Positions 6,366-7,921 of a DNA stretch of 7,921 bases are shown piece by piece. How positions within the stretch are numbered: position 1 is the stretch's first letter; the number at the start of each line of letters is the position of its first letter. Origin of the DNA: an uncultured Spirochaetales bacterium (lineage in GTDB: Bacteria > Spirochaetota > Spirochaetia > Sphaerochaetales > Sphaerochaetaceae); contig CAKQTE010000124.1 of assembly GCA_934276485.1 (NCBI GenBank), positions 1 to 7,921 on the forward strand. Reading direction: 5' to 3'. The position numbers and the translations under genes were made by a program. The notes beneath the pieces were generated by a model. The model saw nothing but the letters and a program-made list of their open reading frames with translations, searched no databases and had not been told where the DNA came from.

Positions 6366-6392
6366 AAAAAGTGCTTGATTTATGGGCTTTTT
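6366..6392 (+). terminator. Weak possible terminator after the rRNA methyltransferase
   Basis: AAAAAG (6366-6371) can pair with CTTTTT (6387-6392), and the right arm doubles as the T run, ending 33 bases after the methyltransferase stop. The stem is A+T rich with little G+C core. It also lies in what I read as the tip of the IS21 element, so it may be incidental. Confidence 0.22.
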
Positions 6393-6471
6393 GAGGATTT
6401 GACCGTCACTGTCTACCACGCCCAACTTCGGAGAGCCTAAACGGTGTACATGGGAGAACTTGACCGCTACT
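6393..6471. repeat. Direct repeats at IS21 terminus, candidate transposase binding sites
   Basis: The blocks 6393-6410 and 6454-6471 match at 14 of 18 positions, sharing GAG, TTGACCG and ACT at the same offsets. They are 61 bases apart in direct orientation. IS21-family ends typically carry several such repeats that bind the transposase. Position between the istB stop and the inferred element tip fits this use. Confidence 0.55.
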
Positions 6472-6483
6472 CAGGGGGGAATG

Positions 6484-6505
6484 GGGCTCGGCAAGCGCCG
6501 AGTCC
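6484..6505. other. G+C-rich hairpin just downstream of istB
   Basis: GGGCTCGGC (6484-6492) pairs with GCCGAGTCC (6497-6505) over nine positions with one G-T pair and an AAGC loop. It lies 11 bases beyond the istB stop codon. No T run follows on the minus strand, so it is not a standard intrinsic terminator. It may block read-through or protect the transcript end. Confidence 0.5.
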
Positions 6506-6515
6506 GTGCGTGAAC

Positions 6516-7283
6516 TCAGATTTTTTCTTCCTCAGGGTTATACAAATGGAGATTTGGTCCACACAAATGCAAGAACATGGCATTGCCAAGAACTCTACCT
6601 TTTATGGACTCTCCAATGCTTTCAGGTACAAACAGCTTCTCCATCTTTTCAGTAGCAAGCTGAGCTGTAATCACCAGTGGGACCTTACGTTCCTTTATCT
6701 TGTTGCAGAATTCCTGCAGTACATATGAGCTTGAAACAAGCAGCTCTGGACTTAGATTCAAGAATTCATCGATGCAAACCAGATCGAAATTCGAATAGTA
6801 CTTCAGTCTAGAATCGAAGGCGGTTCCTTTCATTTCGAGCTTGTTTTCGAGGTCGCGAATCAAATGAGGGAAGTTTACCCATTTGGTTCTCATTCCCAGT
6901 TCACAGGCCTTCGTCGCAATGACAGATGCGAACCAGGACTTGCCTGTTCCAGAAGGACCATCTATCACAAGATTACGCTTTTCCTTGACGAAAGGAAGAT
7001 CTAGGATGTATTCAAGCTGCTCGTAATCGAAGAGCCTTACGTCGTAATCCCACGGATCAGAATAATAAGCAGATGCAGGAATTGAAGAGCGCTTCAAGAG
7101 CATGGTTGCACGTTTGGTCTTCTCTTGCTGGGCATATGTTTCAATAGCCGTCACAAAACTGTCGAACAGTTCAGATGAAGAGGAAACAGTTGCCATTGTC
7201 CTGTCGATGTTCATCGCGAGATCATTCATTCCGATGGAAATGAGCGAGTCGCTTATCTTGTTCAAACCGTCAGTTCTCTTCAT
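6516..7283 (-). CDS. istB: IstB, IS21-family transposition helper ATPase
   Basis: This 255-residue AAA+ ATPase of the DnaC/IstB group works with the IstA transposase to select and remodel target DNA. An N-terminal helical region (about 1-75) leads into the ATPase core. Walker A is GPSGTGKS (109-116), Walker B is LVCIDE (168-173), a sensor-like VITAQL is at 204-209, and IKGRV near 228-232 supplies a basic residue where the family has its arginine. Length and domain order are normal, so the gene looks intact. It starts with ATG at 7281-7283, which overlaps the istA TAA by one base. AAGGAGG (7299-7293) lies nine bases upstream. The overlap implies coupled translation with istA. As istA upstream is broken and separated from its promoter, expression may now be low or depend on the inserted element. 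Confidence 0.9.
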   Translation of the reverse strand: MKRTDGLNKISDSLISIGMNDLAMNIDRTMATVSSSSELFDSFVTAIETYAQQEKTKRATMLLKRSSIPASAYYSDPWDYDVRLFDYEQLEYILDLPFVKEKRNLVIDGPSGTGKSWFASVIATKACELGMRTKWVNFPHLIRDLENKLEMKGTAFDSRLKYYSNFDLVCIDEFLNLSPELLVSSSYVLQEFCNKIKERKVPLVITAQLATEKMEKLFVPESIGESIKGRVLGNAMFLHLCGPNLHLYNPEEEKI

Positions 7284-7795
7284 TATATATCGCCTCCTTC
7301 TCTGCGTGAGTAATAGATGTCATTGAGGTCGACATTGTTCTTCTTTGGCTTTGCAGCTTCCTTCTTTGCCTTCTCACGTTCAATGAGAGTCTTAAGTCCC
7401 TTTGTTGCATATACTCTGGTGTGAACAGCTATTGCACATGCATTCTCGACAACATCCTTGTCGCATCCCTTTGTTGCCATCAAACCAGTATGGAGAGGTC
7501 TGAAGGCATGTACAATCAATGTCCAGTGGTCTAACATCATATCAACCCAAGCAATAGTATTAGGTCCGAAATGGCTTGCCCAAGATCTGAAGTATTCAGG
7601 GGAATATCCGTTGCGCTCTCCATAATGATCTGGAATATGGTCTGTATTGGTTACCTTCTGCCATTCAATCAGAGCCTTGCGATGTGTGGTAATATCAACG
7701 TTTTTCTTGGTTTTTATGCGAATTGTAAATCCATCATCCTCAATTAGTACTTTGTCTCCTATATAGTCTGTTGGTACACTATAGAAAGCTTTATC
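7283..7795 (-). pseudogene. istA: IstA transposase, C-terminal fragment cut by insertion
   Basis: About 170 residues match the C-terminal part of IS21-family transposases. DKAFYSVPTDYIGDKV corresponds to the beta-barrel segment (typically x-YYSVPxxYIGxxV). The stretch with HIPDHYGERNGYSPEYFRSW and the helical tail (HTGLMATKGCDKDVVENACAIAV, then TKGLKTLIEREKAK) is the usual terminal region. Residues of the catalytic DDE core and the N-terminal DNA-binding domains are absent; a full IstA would be about 400-520 residues. The open frame continues eight codons further to 7819, but those codons (MMYLFTAY) come from the IS66-type tip at 7796 and are followed by an in-frame TGA at 7820-7822. The gene ends in TAA overlapping the istB start. 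It cannot encode an active transposase. Confidence 0.8.
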
Positions 7796-7921
7796 GTAAG
7801 CGGTAAATAAATACATCAATCAATATTTCATTGAACTTGCTAGGCTAATGGCAGGAGTAAATGAAATGTCAACGTATACAAAAGAAGAAATTGAAAACCA
7901 TGTAGCAGCATGGAAAGAAGA
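7796..7921 (+). mobile_element. Left end of an IS66-family element inserted in istA
   Basis: Position 7796 starts GTAAGCGG, the conserved tip of IS66-family inverted repeats. The istA homology stops at precisely this base. About 70 bases of A+T-rich leader follow, then a rightward ORF similar to the small IS66 accessory protein. The element continues past the window. Because the family makes eight-base target duplications, the copy left of the tip should be GCTTTATC (7788-7795). Confidence 0.7.
7866..7921 (+). CDS. IS66-family accessory protein TnpA (OrfA), N-terminal start only
   Basis: Only the first 18 codons are in the window: MSTYTKEEIENHVAAWKE. This start resembles IS66 accessory proteins, which open with a short charged helix and then x-x-W-x-x-SGLS, a helix-turn-helix of about 100-130 residues. 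AGGAG (7853-7857) lies eight bases before the ATG, a good spacing. An ATG at 7861 in another frame meets a stop after 14 codons. The distance of 70 bases from the element tip fits the usual layout with tnpA first, followed by tnpB and tnpC. The short length limits certainty, but the tip sequence next door supports the call. Confidence 0.55.
   Translation, partial: MSTYTKEEIENHVAAWKE

Larger units (their letters stand above)
6362..7795 (-). mobile_element. IS21-family insertion sequence, right portion, interrupted by IS66-type element
   Basis: The stretch contains the istA C-terminal part and a full istB, both leftward and overlapping as TAATG, plus a non-coding terminus. The terminus (6362-6515) begins TGTG, as IS21-family tips often do, immediately after the methyltransferase gene. 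It holds two directly repeated blocks 61 bases apart like the multiple transposase-binding repeats of the family. The other end and most of istA are not in the window, because the istA frame is cut at 7795/7796. The exact outer boundary at 6362 is inferred, not proven by a target duplication. Confidence 0.7.

Noticed and set aside
6484..6505. Treating the hairpin after istB as an intrinsic terminator
   Set aside because: The minus strand has no U run after the stem; kept only as a structural hairpin.
6444..6728. Rightward open frame over the istB end
   Set aside because: It is antisense to istB and spans the IS end; the encoded sequence resembles no known protein.
7796..7819. MMYLFTAY as the genuine N terminus of a 178-residue protein
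   Set aside because: These codons are the IS66-type tip read in reverse. They start with TTG or ATG without a ribosome binding site, and the homology to IstA begins only after them.
1..7921. CRISPR array, tRNA, rRNA, riboswitch, toxin-antitoxin pair
   Set aside because: No regularly spaced repeats, cloverleaf folds, conserved riboswitch cores or small paired toxin/antitoxin genes were seen. The HTH-Fic gene has no small antitoxin partner, and its active site is lost.

Overview
The window is bacterial DNA of moderate-to-low G+C, with compact genes that mostly have good Shine-Dalgarno sites. It contains five to six chromosomal genes followed by a pile-up of insertion sequences. Enzyme families and spacing fit a host-associated or anaerobic bacterium such as a spirochaete or a Bacillota member. 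No rRNA, tRNA or lineage-specific marker is present, so this assignment is only a guess.

Left part (1-1511): two rho-independent-type terminators pointing leftward flank a very small possible leader ORF. They are followed by a minus-strand FAD-dependent dehydrogenase of the COG2509 type. A 137-base divergent promoter region (1512-1648) separates it from a plus-strand two-gene operon. The first gene is a winged-HTH/excisionase-type DNA-binding protein fused to what looks like a catalytically dead, shortened Fic domain. The second, overlapping it by 8 bases, is an N-acyl-D-amino-acid deacylase of the amidohydrolase superfamily with all recognisable metal ligands in place.

Middle (4086-6359): the deacylase converges on a minus-strand pair, a small CDP-alcohol phosphatidyltransferase (membrane lipid head-group enzyme) and, upstream of it, a KdgF-like cupin. 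The short gap between the convergent genes holds a hairpin that resembles a solo right end of an IS200/IS605-family element and may also serve as terminator. Divergent from the cupin is an RlmD/RlmCD-like 23S rRNA uracil-C5 methyltransferase. Its only possible start overlaps the stop of a three-codon mini-ORF that carries the well-placed ribosome binding site.

Right part (about 6362-7921): an IS21-family element reads leftward, with istB complete and only the C-terminal third of istA left. The istA reading frame is interrupted by GTAAGCGG, the characteristic tip of IS66-family elements. It is followed by the start of a rightward ORF resembling the small IS66 accessory protein (TnpA/OrfA). This reads as a base-precise nested insertion, IS66 inside IS21, just downstream of the rRNA methyltransferase. 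The most unusual items are the HTH-pseudoFic regulator coupled to a D-amino-acid deacylase, the mini-ORF ahead of the methyltransferase, the solo IS605-like end, and the nested IS junction.
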